Assembly (NCBI GenBank): GCA_003157595.1
Contig: PMKB01000279.1
Location: 1 to 11,961, forward strand
From: Solirubrobacterales bacterium
GTDB taxonomy: Bacteria; Actinomycetota; Thermoleophilia; Solirubrobacterales; Solirubrobacteraceae
Direction: 5' to 3'
Length of the DNA stretch: 11,961 nucleotides
The notes below the pieces were generated by a model that was not told the DNA's origin, did no database searches, and saw only the letters and a list, made by a program, of their open reading frames with translations. Made by a program: the position numbers and the translations under genes. Of the stretch, positions 4,275 to 11,959 are shown piece by piece; the stretch's first letter is position 1; every line of letters starts with the position of its first letter.

Positions 4275-7043
4275 ATGGCGAAGAAGCTGGATCTACTCGA
4301 GCGAGTCCATACAGAGCACGCCGTCGGCGACGCGCTGCGCGCCGGCGCCCGCGGCGAGGGCGGTGTCGTGCTGTTGATCGGCACGCCGGGGATCGGCAAG
4401 ACCGCGCTGCTCGGGTGGGCTGCGGCGCTCGCGCAAAAGCGCGGCTTCGCCGTCGCGCACGCCGTCGCCAGCCCGATGGAGCGCGGGCTCCCGTTCGGGC
4501 TGCTCGGCCAGGCGATCGTCGCGCTCGGTGGCAACCCCGTCGAGGACGTCGGCGAGCTGGCACGCGCCGGCGGTCAGTCGGCCCGCTTCTATCGCACCCT
4601 GCGCTGGCTCGGCGAGGTCTCGGCGCAACGCCCGGTGCTGGTCGCGCTCGACGACCTGCACTGGTCCGACCCCGACTCGCTCGAGCTGTTCGGCTTCCTC
4701 TGTCGCCGCCTGGCGGCCCTGCACGTCCTCGTGATCGGGACGCTGCGCCCGGAGCCGCCGCCGGCCTACTCACTCGCGCAGGAGCTGCAGGCGTCCGGGC
4801 GCGCGCAGGCGATCACGCTCGAGCCGCTCAGCCGCGACGGCGCTGCGGCGCTGCTCGAGCGTGTGCTCGGCCGAACGCTGGACTCCGACCAGGCGACCGA
4901 GCTGTGGGAGGCCTGCGCGGGCACGCCGCTGCTGCTGGAGGCGGCCGCGCGATCACTGGCCGAGGGCGCGGCGCCGCTGGCGCTGCGCAACGGCACCGCC
5001 GGGGACTCGGCGCTGCTTCTGGCGCGCTTCGCCGACGTCGGCAGCGGCGGCTTCGACTACGTCAAGGCCGGGGCGATCTTCGGCGTCTTCTTCGACCACG
5101 CCAAGGCCACGGCGCTCTCGGGTGTGCCGGCGCCCGTCGCCGACGAGGCGCTCGAACGGCTGGTCCGCGCCGGCGTGCTCGAGGACCTCGGCGCGGGCTC
5201 GGTGGCGTTCGTGCACCCGCTCTTTGCTCAAGCTCTACTTGACGCTCAGCCTTCGGCGCTGCGCGAGCGCCGCCACGCCGCCGCCTTCGAGCTGGTCGTC
5301 GCCCAGGGCGGACCCGCCGCGCTGGCGGCCGAGCACGCCGCGCTCGGCGGACTGACGGGCGACCAGCTCGCCGTCGAGATCACCGCCCGCGCCGGCGCCG
5401 CCGCGCTCGCCCAGGGCGCGCTGCGCGCCGCCTCCACCCACCTCGAGAACGCGGTCCGCCTGGCCGGCGCCAACCCGCCGACCGAGGTGCTGCTGCTCTA
5501 CGGGCAGGTGCTGGTGGCCCAGGCCGACGTCGGCCCGCTGCGCTCGCTGTGCGCGGAGCTGCTCTCGCGCGACCTCGACGCCCCGACGCGCGCCCGGGCT
5601 CTGTGCCTGATGGCCCGCGTCGAAGCGCTCGCCAACCGCCCCTCGCAGGCCCAGCAGCTCTTCATGCAGGCGGCGGCGGTCGCGACCGACCCCGCCGGGC
5701 GCGTCGGCGTCTTCTGCGACGCGCTGCTGACCTGCCTGGCCTCGGCCCCGGCGCGTTGGCTGCTCGACACCGCCGAGCGCGCGCTCGAGCTGGCCGGCGA
5801 GCGCACTCCCCAGCAGCGCGTGCTGCGCTTCGTCCGCGGCTACGCGACGCTGATCTGCGAGTGCGACCCCCGCGAGGCGCAGGCCCTGACCGAGGAGGTG
5901 CTCGCAGCCGGAGCGCGCTCGCTGTGGTCGGCACAGGGCTGGAACCTGACGATCGCCGTGCACACGCTGAACATCTGCAAGGTGCTCGAGGACTACGCCC
6001 GCGCGGACACGCTGTTCGAGCGCGAGTACGACGAGGCGGTCGCGGCGGGCGCCCCGGTGCTGATGGCCGGCCTGGCGGTCGCCCACGCCGACGTGCTGCT
6101 GCGCCTCGGACGCCTCGAGGAGGCGCTCGAGCTGGTCGAGCGCACCACCACGCTGAGCGACCGCCGGATCCAGCCATGGTCGGATCTGGCCGCTGCCGTG
6201 CTCCTGTGCGAACTCGGCCGCGACGCGCGTGCCGCCACCCACGTCGCGGCGCTGCGCGCCTTCCAGGCGCAGATCCCGCCCGAGCAGTTCGCCGTCGTCT
6301 CGCTCTGGCTGCACCTGCTCGACGGGCGCGCACAGCTTGCCGACGGGCACCGCGAGCAGGCGTCGGACACGATGGCACGCGCCGGCGAGATCGCGACGCT
6401 CGGCGGGCGCCTAGAGCCCTGCCTGGTTCCCTGGGCCGCCGTCGCGCTCGAGGCGCACCTGGCGGCCGGGCACCTGGCGCGCGCCCGCGCGCTGCTCGCC
6501 GAGCTCGAGTTGCGCGCGCAGGCGCTGCCCAGCCGCTGGCCGCACGCCGTGGTCGCGCTCGGGCAGGCCGGGATCGCCGCGATCGAGGGCTCAACGGCGC
6601 TCGCCGACGAGCACTTCGCGGTGGCGATCGCCCGTTTCGCCGAGTGCTCGCAGCCGCTCGAGCACGCGCACGCGCTGGTCAGCTTCGGCACCCACCTGCG
6701 GCGCAGCGGGCGTCCGCGCGACGCACGCGAGCCACTGGCCCAGGCACTCGCGATCTGCGAGGCGGCCGGCTCCGAGCGCCTCGCGCGCATCGCGCGCGCC
6801 GAGCTGGCGGCCAGCGGCGGGCGCCGTCGCCGCCGCACCGAGGATGGCTCCGAGCTGACCGCCCAGGAGCGCCGCGTCGCCGGGCTGGCGGCGCAGGGCC
6901 TCGCGAACGGGCAGATCGCGGCGGCGCTGCACCTCTCGCCGAAGACCATCTCCTCCCATCTGCAGCGCGTCTATGCCAAGCTCGGCATGCACTCGCGGCG
7001 CGAGCTGATCCTGCGCGCGAAGGAGTTTTCACATGAGTCGTAG
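4275..7043 (+). CDS. LAL (MalT-like) ATPase regulator with LuxR DNA-binding domain
   Basis: A 922-residue transcription regulator of the large ATP-binding LuxR (LAL) class. Residues 1-35 lead into Walker A GTPGIGKT (36-43), and Walker B is LVALDDLHWSD (about 122-132). An AAA/STAND ATPase region follows, then a long Ala/Leu-rich helical part of TPR-like repeats in the middle and second half. The C terminus is a LuxR HTH at 861-922 (LTAQERRVAGLAAQG, then LSPKTISSHLQRVYAKLG). Such proteins act as cytoplasmic, ATP-dependent activators that sense a ligand through the helical region; the ligand here is unknown. ATG 4275 is preferred because the family N terminus begins there. Its GTGGGGAC ribosome site is weak and close. 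The frame is open upstream to 4035, but that part only translates the palindromes. The stop overlaps the next start region by 11 bp. Confidence 0.9.
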   Translation: MAKKLDLLERVHTEHAVGDALRAGARGEGGVVLLIGTPGIGKTALLGWAAALAQKRGFAVAHAVASPMERGLPFGLLGQAIVALGGNPVEDVGELARAGGQSARFYRTLRWLGEVSAQRPVLVALDDLHWSDPDSLELFGFLCRRLAALHVLVIGTLRPEPPPAYSLAQELQASGRAQAITLEPLSRDGAAALLERVLGRTLDSDQATELWEACAGTPLLLEAAARSLAEGAAPLALRNGTAGDSALLLARFADVGSGGFDYVKAGAIFGVFFDHAKATALSGVPAPVADEALERLVRAGVLEDLGAGSVAFVHPLFAQALLDAQPSALRERRHAAAFELVVAQGGPAALAAEHAALGGLTGDQLAVEITARAGAAALAQGALRAASTHLENAVRLAGANPPTEVLLLYGQVLVAQADVGPLRSLCAELLSRDLDAPTRARALCLMARVEALANRPSQAQQLFMQAAAVATDPAGRVGVFCDALLTCLASAPARWLLDTAERALELAGERTPQQRVLRFVRGYATLICECDPREAQALTEEVLAAGARSLWSAQGWNLTIAVHTLNICKVLEDYARADTLFEREYDEAVAAGAPVLMAGLAVAHADVLLRLGRLEEALELVERTTTLSDRRIQPWSDLAAAVLLCELGRDARAATHVAALRAFQAQIPPEQFAVVSLWLHLLDGRAQLADGHREQASDTMARAGEIATLGGRLEPCLVPWAAVALEAHLAAGHLARARALLAELELRAQALPSRWPHAVVALGQAGIAAIEGSTALADEHFAVAIARFAECSQPLEHAHALVSFGTHLRRSGRPRDAREPLAQALAICEAAGSERLARIARAELAASGGRRRRRTEDGSELTAQERRVAGLAAQGLANGQIAAALHLSPKTISSHLQRVYAKLGMHSRRELILRAKEFSHES

Positions 7044-7944
7044 CGGCACCGGCCCGCGGGCGCTCGCCGCAAATGGGCTAATCTCAGGGCGTTTGCCCGA
7101 TGCTAACCGTCGGGAAACCATGCTAAACCTCGCAGCCGGAGGTAGTACGGCCTTGGCGCCAAGCCACGGATTGGGTAAGGCAGCGACCAGGGGACGCAAA
7201 GCTAGGAAGGCCAAGCGGCCTGCGGGAGATATGGCTGTGCCGAGCGCGCTGCTGGTTGCACCAGAGACCGAATATGGGGTGGCGGACCGCGAGTCGCGTT
7301 CCGTCGCGCGCGTGCTCGCCCCGCTCTCCAGCGACGTCGCCGCGCTCATGATGGTCGGCGGCCCGCAGCTGGTTCGCGCGATGATCGCGGACCTGATCGA
7401 CGCCCAGCCGGGGATGCGCGTCGAGCGCAGCTTCGCCTCGGTGGCGGAGCTCGAGGAGCACTGCCACTCCGCGGCGCTGCGCTGCGATGTGACGCTGCTG
7501 GACGTCGACGACTGCCGCGGCGAGTGCGGGGAGACGATCGACCGGCTGCTGGCGATCGGCCTTGCCTCCAAGCTCGTGCTGCTGGCGAATGAGACGACCG
7601 ATGAGATCGTGCTGTGTGCGAGCAGCCGCCGCGTCGATGGCATCGTCCTGAAGGAGTCCTCGGTCGCGGAGCTCTACGGGGCGATCGCCCACATCCGCAC
7701 CGGCCACTCGGTGATGCCGGCCCGCTGGCGAGCCGTTCCCGACGCGGTCGCGCTAACGCCGCGCCATGTCGATGTGCTCGAGCTGGTCGCGCAGGGGTTC
7801 AGCAACGAGGAGATCGCGGCGCAGCTCGGTCTGCGGCCGAACACCGTCAAATTTCACATCAGTGAGATCTTCCGCCGGCTCGGCGTGCGCAATCGCATCG
7901 AAGCGATCGCCCACGCCGACCGCGACGGGGCGCTCCCTGGCTAG
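7033..7944 (+). CDS. Orphan NarL-type regulator with degenerate receiver (I)
   Basis: 303 residues from ATG 7033, or 237 from ATG 7231. Counting from the shorter start, a receiver-like domain spans about 35-155 and a LuxR HTH spans 175-237 (LTPRHVDVLELVAQGFSNEEI, then NTVKFHISEIFRRLG). The acidic pair normally found after the first strand is Gly43-Gly44 (MMVGGPQLVR). The site of the phosphoacceptor (Asp91, TLLDVDD) and the conserved Lys (Lys141, IVLKES) remain. Phosphorylation is therefore doubtful, and no histidine kinase is in view. ATG 7033 has an ideal AAGGAG with 7-nt spacing inside the end of the LAL gene. The first 66 codons, however, use atypical codons, give a Lys/Arg-rich, family-unlike peptide and overlap an RNA-like element. 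ATG 7231 has GGGAG only 2-4 nt away. I leave the longer frame but regard the start as unresolved. Confidence 0.85.
   Translation: MSRSGTGPRALAANGLISGRLPDANRRETMLNLAAGGSTALAPSHGLGKAATRGRKARKAKRPAGDMAVPSALLVAPETEYGVADRESRSVARVLAPLSSDVAALMMVGGPQLVRAMIADLIDAQPGMRVERSFASVAELEEHCHSAALRCDVTLLDVDDCRGECGETIDRLLAIGLASKLVLLANETTDEIVLCASSRRVDGIVLKESSVAELYGAIAHIRTGHSVMPARWRAVPDAVALTPRHVDVLELVAQGFSNEEIAAQLGLRPNTVKFHISEIFRRLGVRNRIEAIAHADRDGALPG
7087..7230 (+). ncRNA. Candidate structured leader with GEMM (c-di-GMP-I)-like core
   Basis: This AT-richer stretch contains GGGGACGCAAAGCTA (7190-7204). GGACGCAAAGC is the hallmark of the 3' core of class-I c-di-GMP riboswitches, and GCTAAACC (7122-7129) resembles their 5' core. 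Between the two cores an extended helix can form: CCT 7128-7130 with AGG 7189-7191, CGC 7131-7133 with GCG 7183-7185, and GCC 7135-7137 with GGC 7179-7181. A stem-loop AGGCC-AAGC-GGCCT (7208-7221) follows the core, at the place of P3. Upstream, GGGC-GTTT-GCCC (7087-7098) competes with CCCGA/TCGGG (7096-7100 and 7110-7114). The arm between the cores (about 60 nt) is much longer than usual and I cannot place the GNRA loop, so this is a variant, a decayed copy or a look-alike. The open frame from 7033 crosses it. Confidence 0.4.
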
Positions 7945-7967
7945 CGGCGGCTGACGGGGAACTGAAA

Positions 7968-8633
7968 ATGGCCGAACGCTCTCTACCGGGTCGCGGATCC
8001 CAACGCTCCTCGCGCACCGAGGTCATCGACGTCGCGCTGCTCGGCGGGACGCGCGGGCTGTGGACCGAGGCCGTCGCCTGGATGCTGACCAGCGACGGCT
8101 ACCAGCTCGTCTCGGCCTTCGACACCGTCGAGGACCTGATGGCGGAGCTGGCCGGTCTCAGCGCCGAGCTCTTGCTGATCGACCTCGACGACCGCCCGAT
8201 CGACTGGGCGGCGATCGGGCGCGTCCGCGCACAGCGCCCGGACCTCAAGCTCGTCCTGATCACGGCCTCGCTGAGCACCGGCGCGGCCGAGGCGATCCGC
8301 GCCGACCGCCTCGACGGCGTGATCGACAAGACCGACTCCGCCGACCAGGCGCGCGCGACGCTCCTGCACGTGCACGAGGGGCGGCGCGTGTTCCCCGCCG
8401 GATGGCAGGATGCCGTACGTCCCAAGGGGCAGGGGGCGGAGGGTTTGAGTGCGCGCGAGTTCGCGATCCTCGAACTGGTCGCCTCCGGGCTGCGCAACAC
8501 CGAGATCGCCAGCGAGCTGACGATCTCGCCGAACACGGTCAAGTTCCACCTGAGGGCCGTTTACGCCCAGCTTGGCGTCCGAAACCGCGTCGAAGCGGCT
8601 CAGGCGTTCGCCCGCATGCGGCGCGGCGGCTAA
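7968..8633 (+). CDS. Orphan NarL-type regulator with degenerate receiver (II)
   Basis: A 221-residue protein with a receiver-like domain at about 19-140 and a LuxR HTH at 160-221 (LSAREFAILELVASGLRNTEI, then NTVKFHLRAVYAQLGVRNR). As in the gene before it, the first-strand acidic pair is replaced by Gly26-Gly27 (VALLGGTRG). The phosphoacceptor position (Asp72 in LLLIDLDD), the Thr of LVLITAS (Thr99) and the Lys (Lys121 in VIDKTD) are kept. Its HTH recognition helix region (SPNTVKFHL) is nearly the same as in the neighbour (RPNTVKFHI), so the two may bind similar sites. ATG 7968 lies 23 bp after the previous stop with GGGGAAC as a ribosome site, so the two are probably co-transcribed. They look like diverged duplicates. 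Activation by ligand, dimerisation or expression level rather than phosphorylation is inferred. Confidence 0.88.
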   Translation: MAERSLPGRGSQRSSRTEVIDVALLGGTRGLWTEAVAWMLTSDGYQLVSAFDTVEDLMAELAGLSAELLLIDLDDRPIDWAAIGRVRAQRPDLKLVLITASLSTGAAEAIRADRLDGVIDKTDSADQARATLLHVHEGRRVFPAGWQDAVRPKGQGAEGLSAREFAILELVASGLRNTEIASELTISPNTVKFHLRAVYAQLGVRNRVEAAQAFARMRRGG

Positions 8634-8641
8634 CGCCCCCC

Positions 8642-8660
8642 GCGGCGGTTGCCGCCCGCA
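8642..8660 (+). terminator. Possible hairpin terminator after regulator II
   Basis: GCGGC-GGTT-GCCGC (8642-8655), or alternatively GGCGG-TTG-CCGCC (8644-8656, with one unpaired base), can form directly after the stop codon. No T tract follows on the plus strand (an A run does), so only a U-independent terminator is possible. Evidence is weak. Confidence 0.25.
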
Positions 8661-8846
8661 AAAACGCCGGCTTTGCAGGCCACCGGGGAAATACCTACCC
8701 GTTTGGGCGGCCGCTTCGTACCCGTGGGCCCGAGTGCGCGGCGCCCGATCGCCCTGTCCGCGGGCGCGGAACGGCCCCTGCCCCCGGGACCATCCAGCGG
8801 ACGCCACCTATCCTTTCGGGGGAATAAAGACTATCCGCCGTGGCGA
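8660..8846. other. Intergenic region with two similar CCTAYCC-N4-GGG elements
   Basis: No gene is seen. Two related elements stand out: CCTACCC-GTTT-GGGCGG (8694-8710) and CCTATCC-TTTC-GGGGGA (8807-8822), each an imperfect dyad with a 4-bp centre. A further CTATCC occurs at 8831-8836. They lie upstream of the promoter of the exported-protein gene and downstream of two LuxR-type regulators, so they could be operators for one of these. This is suggestive only. Confidence 0.25.
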
Positions 8847-8875
8847 TTGCCGACGTCCGGCGCGCGGCCTACTCT
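8847..8875 (+). promoter_or_regulatory. Candidate promoter of the exported-protein gene
   Basis: TTGCCG (8847-8852) and TACTCT (8870-8875) are separated by exactly 17 bp, a sigma70-type arrangement. The predicted start near 8882 gives a leader of about 97 nt that contains a hairpin GCACC-N6-GGTGC (8928-8943) ahead of the Shine-Dalgarno. A separate promoter implies that this gene is not merely read through from the regulators. Confidence 0.45.
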
Positions 8876-8978
8876 GCTCGGTACAGGGCCGCGCTCCGCT
8901 TCGTAGTACGCGGTGGGATCGATCGCAGCACCCATTTCGGTGCGGCCGCCAGGCACACAACTAGCACGGAGGAAGTTT

Positions 8979-11933
8979 GTGAGACCACCGAAATTGGCAC
9001 TCAGGATGGCGGCAGGGAGTATTGCCGTCGCCGCGACTTTGGCTCTGGGCGTCGCCGGTGCGGCGGCTGCCCCGAACCCAGGTTTCGGCACCCATTTCGC
9101 AGTTCTGTCGGGCTTGAACAACATCAGTCCGACGATGAACCTCCCGGGCGAGCAGGCTGAGGACGGACCGCAGACCGCGAACGTCCCCACACTTGCTTGG
9201 GTCGGCGAGGACGTCCGCCTTGTCGCCTGCGACGACGCGATCGCGGCCAACCCTCTGGGTCTTGGCTCGATCGACTTCCAGCAGGCCAACTGGAGCTCGG
9301 GCGCAGGCAACGACCTGTGGACCGGCGACCAGGCGGCAGCCCCGACGTTTGACAGCACCGGGTCTACGAACCTGGGCGTGACCAACACCAGCTCGGCGTT
9401 CTTCTTTCCGCCGAACGGCGTCGACGATCAGCGCAAGGGTTGCGTCTCGGCCGACATCAGCTCGGTGCACGCAGGCCTCGACGAGGTCAGCGTTAACGTC
9501 ACCGACGAGGGCATCTCGCCCCATCAGGGCGTCGTTCTCGATCCTCAGGTTGTCTACTCGGAGCAGTTCATCGTCATCTGGATGACGGCGAACACGCCGA
9601 AGATCACCGAGGCCTCGACGACGAGCCTGTCTTCCCCGACCACGGCCGGCGACAATGGTGTCGCGGCGCCGTCGAGCCAGCTCACGACGCTGGGCCTGAC
9701 GAACCTCGGCAAGTTCCTTGGCGATGGTTCGACTCCCGGCACGTTCGCTTCGCTTGACCAGTGGAATCAGGACAAGCCGTACAACTGCGGTAACTTCGGT
9801 TGGTTCCAGCATGATCCGGACTTCGAGTGCGCCAACGACACACCGGCCAGCAACAACGGTCTGGTGCAGGTTCGCGTAACCGGTTCGTTCCCGATCGAGG
9901 ATCAGGTGCCGGCCACCACGAACGCGCAGTACTTCCAAACCATCACAGGTGGAGCCAACCCCAGCAGCATCACGCTGCCGAACCAGTGGGTCGCGCTCGC
10001 CAACCTGATGGCGGCGTCCTCGACCAGCTACCAGGGCACCAACGGCAACCTGTGGGACATCCACGGCGGTCCGACCAACACCCTGGCGGTTCAGGGTCAC
10101 GCCGGTAACGGCGCGGCCACGACCCATGTCGCGGCTGGCCTGTGCCTCAACGACGGGACGCTGTTCAACCAGCCGACCGACGTTGTCGACGACTGCCTGT
10201 CGACAGGCGGGACGAGTCCGACGGGTAACCCGTACGCGTTCTCGCGCGTGTTTGGCGACGTGACGAGCGTCGGCAACACGATTGGGCCCTACGACTCTCA
10301 GGCGCCGAATGCGACGCTTCTGAGCGATGGTCGCCTGAACACCGACGACGCTCCGATGCCGGCTCTGCCGGTGACGGTGTCGATCGGCACGGGCGGAATC
10401 GGTGGCGTGTACGGCGTGTCGAAGTGGCTGATCTACAGCCACGACTTCAACGGCTCGGCCGCATCGCCGCTGTCGTTCCCGAGCGGCACGTCGGCTCTGA
10501 CGTCGACTGGTACTGCCAACCTCTACAACCCGTACTACCAGGAGTACATCCCGTCCACGCAACGGCCCATCTCGGAGGCGTCAGGCATCACCGGCGTCTA
10601 CAACGGTGGCGGCGCCGCCTCAAGCGGCGACGACTTCCCGGGCTTCAGCGACGGACATACCAGCCCGTACACGTTCTGGACGGCTCTGGACGGCTCGACG
10701 ACCGACAAGACGCCGGTCAGCAATGGCTGCCTCGAGTTCGACAAGAACGTCAGTGGCGGGACGTCGAACGAGTTCTACCAGCAGAACGATCCGCATGACA
10801 GCGGCATCGTCGAGGGCCAGACGCCGAAGCTCAATCACGACGGCCAGCCAGTTCTCGATCAGTGGGGTAACCCCGAGTTCGTCGGGAACGGCCTGTTCTA
10901 CTACGGCACCCCGTACTACCCGACGTCGGTCATCGTCTACACGGATGAGCGTGGCGAGGCCTATGTCGATTACAACCCGGGAACCGGCTGGTACAACAGC
11001 CTCACGGCTGACGGCAACGGTGCCTGCGACCTGCAGGGGCTGTACGGCAAGGCAATCGGGACCTCCGCCATCACGGCGAAGGCGAATTACCCGTACGAGT
11101 CGGTGCCTTACAGCGCGATTCCCACATCGAACACTCTGACCAAGACGGTCGACTCTGAGTGGAGCAAGACACTGACGGCGTACCCGAAGTCCAACCTCTC
11201 GGGCAACAACATCAGCGTCGTCGTCGCTCACGCGCAAAACGTGAACGGCGAGCCCTTCAGCGGCGAGGAAGTCTGCGTGCAGGCCCCCGCCAACGAGTCG
11301 GTCAGCTTCGACGATGAGAACCCGCTGACAGTGACGACGCCGCCGATCAGCACGACCGGTAGCTCGCAGGTCGGCACAACGACCCTGAACAACTACGACT
11401 GTGGTATTACAGGGACGGCCGGAAACGTCGCGTTCGACGTCGCCGGTTCCAACAACCCGACCAACGTGGATGTCCAGGCACTGTTCGTGGCTGAGCACAT
11501 CTACCGCGATGTCAACATCTCGGTGCTCGGCCAGGGCGGCACGGGGACCGCGCCGCCTCCTGGCGTGCTCCCGTCTGACCCGATCAACACGGCAATCCAG
11601 GATGGTGCTTCCGGCGGCAGTGGCGCCGGCGGCAGCACGGGTACCAGCAACACGCAGAGCAGCGCACCCTCGGCCCCGGCGGCAATCACGCCGAGCGTCG
11701 TGGTCAAGGGCAACGTCTGCAAGGTGCAGTCGGTTCGCCTGAACAGCAAGCACGGGAAGTACTCCGTGTCGTTCAAGCTGTCCTGCTCGACAGCGAAGTC
11801 AGCGAGTGTCACGATCAAGGCCTTCAAGGCCAACGGTAAGCTGATCCACACGTACCGGCTTACCATTGCGACCAACAAGGCCCAGAGCGTGAAGCTGAGC
11901 GGCAAGGTCCACCGCGTGACGGTGGTCGCCTAA
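8979..11933 (+). CDS. Large exported protein with Ig-like segments and Lys-rich C-terminal domain
   Basis: A 984-residue protein of unknown function. GTG 8979 is chosen because GGAGGAAG (8968-8975) stands 6 nt before it and it begins a textbook signal peptide: basic RPPKLALR, a hydrophobic stretch at 11-30, and Ala-Ala-Ala-Ala before Pro32. The earlier in-frame ATG 8913 lacks both. The mature part is rich in Asn, Thr, Ser, Gly, Asp and Tyr with few Lys. Around 645-710, VIVYTDERGEAYVDYNPG and ITAKANYPYESVP resemble a bacterial Ig-like (Big_1-type) module; around 740-860, VVVAHAQNVNGEPFSGEEVC resembles a second one. A Gly/Ser/Thr/Pro linker (about 875-905) precedes a Lys-rich beta domain (906-984) with two Cys. 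No LPXTG motif or C-terminal membrane helix is seen. GC content is lower than in the regulators. A surface or S-layer-like role is inferred; an enzyme cannot be excluded. Confidence 0.85.
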   Translation: MRPPKLALRMAAGSIAVAATLALGVAGAAAAPNPGFGTHFAVLSGLNNISPTMNLPGEQAEDGPQTANVPTLAWVGEDVRLVACDDAIAANPLGLGSIDFQQANWSSGAGNDLWTGDQAAAPTFDSTGSTNLGVTNTSSAFFFPPNGVDDQRKGCVSADISSVHAGLDEVSVNVTDEGISPHQGVVLDPQVVYSEQFIVIWMTANTPKITEASTTSLSSPTTAGDNGVAAPSSQLTTLGLTNLGKFLGDGSTPGTFASLDQWNQDKPYNCGNFGWFQHDPDFECANDTPASNNGLVQVRVTGSFPIEDQVPATTNAQYFQTITGGANPSSITLPNQWVALANLMAASSTSYQGTNGNLWDIHGGPTNTLAVQGHAGNGAATTHVAAGLCLNDGTLFNQPTDVVDDCLSTGGTSPTGNPYAFSRVFGDVTSVGNTIGPYDSQAPNATLLSDGRLNTDDAPMPALPVTVSIGTGGIGGVYGVSKWLIYSHDFNGSAASPLSFPSGTSALTSTGTANLYNPYYQEYIPSTQRPISEASGITGVYNGGGAASSGDDFPGFSDGHTSPYTFWTALDGSTTDKTPVSNGCLEFDKNVSGGTSNEFYQQNDPHDSGIVEGQTPKLNHDGQPVLDQWGNPEFVGNGLFYYGTPYYPTSVIVYTDERGEAYVDYNPGTGWYNSLTADGNGACDLQGLYGKAIGTSAITAKANYPYESVPYSAIPTSNTLTKTVDSEWSKTLTAYPKSNLSGNNISVVVAHAQNVNGEPFSGEEVCVQAPANESVSFDDENPLTVTTPPISTTGSSQVGTTTLNNYDCGITGTAGNVAFDVAGSNNPTNVDVQALFVAEHIYRDVNISVLGQGGTGTAPPPGVLPSDPINTAIQDGASGGSGAGGSTGTSNTQSSAPSAPAAITPSVVVKGNVCKVQSVRLNSKHGKYSVSFKLSCSTAKSASVTIKAFKANGKLIHTYRLTIATNKAQSVKLSGKVHRVTVVA

Positions 11934-11943
11934 CCGACCAGGC

Positions 11944-11959
11944 CTGCGCGTAAGCGCAG
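11944..11959 (+). terminator. Hairpin after the exported-protein gene
   Basis: CTGCGC-GTAA-GCGCAG forms a perfect 6-bp stem with a GNRA tetraloop, starting 10 bp after the stop codon. It is well placed for a transcription terminator, but the window ends 2 bp later, so a following U tract cannot be judged. Confidence 0.5.

Noticed and set aside
2975..4534. Long minus-strand ORF (519 codons) opposite purH and the LAL start
   Set aside because: It is a shadow of the high-GC coding frames on the plus strand. It crosses the palindromes and shows no recognisable domain.
8928..9099. Exact 12-mer GCACCCATTTCG present at 8928-8939 and 9088-9099
   Set aside because: A 12-base match is expected by chance several times in a 12-kb window. 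It has no consistent context: one copy is in a leader hairpin, the other inside the coding region.
8961..10562. Long minus-strand ORF (533 codons) opposite the exported-protein gene
   Set aside because: The Arg/Val-rich composition is typical of an antisense shadow. The plus frame has a signal peptide and an SD, so it is the real gene.
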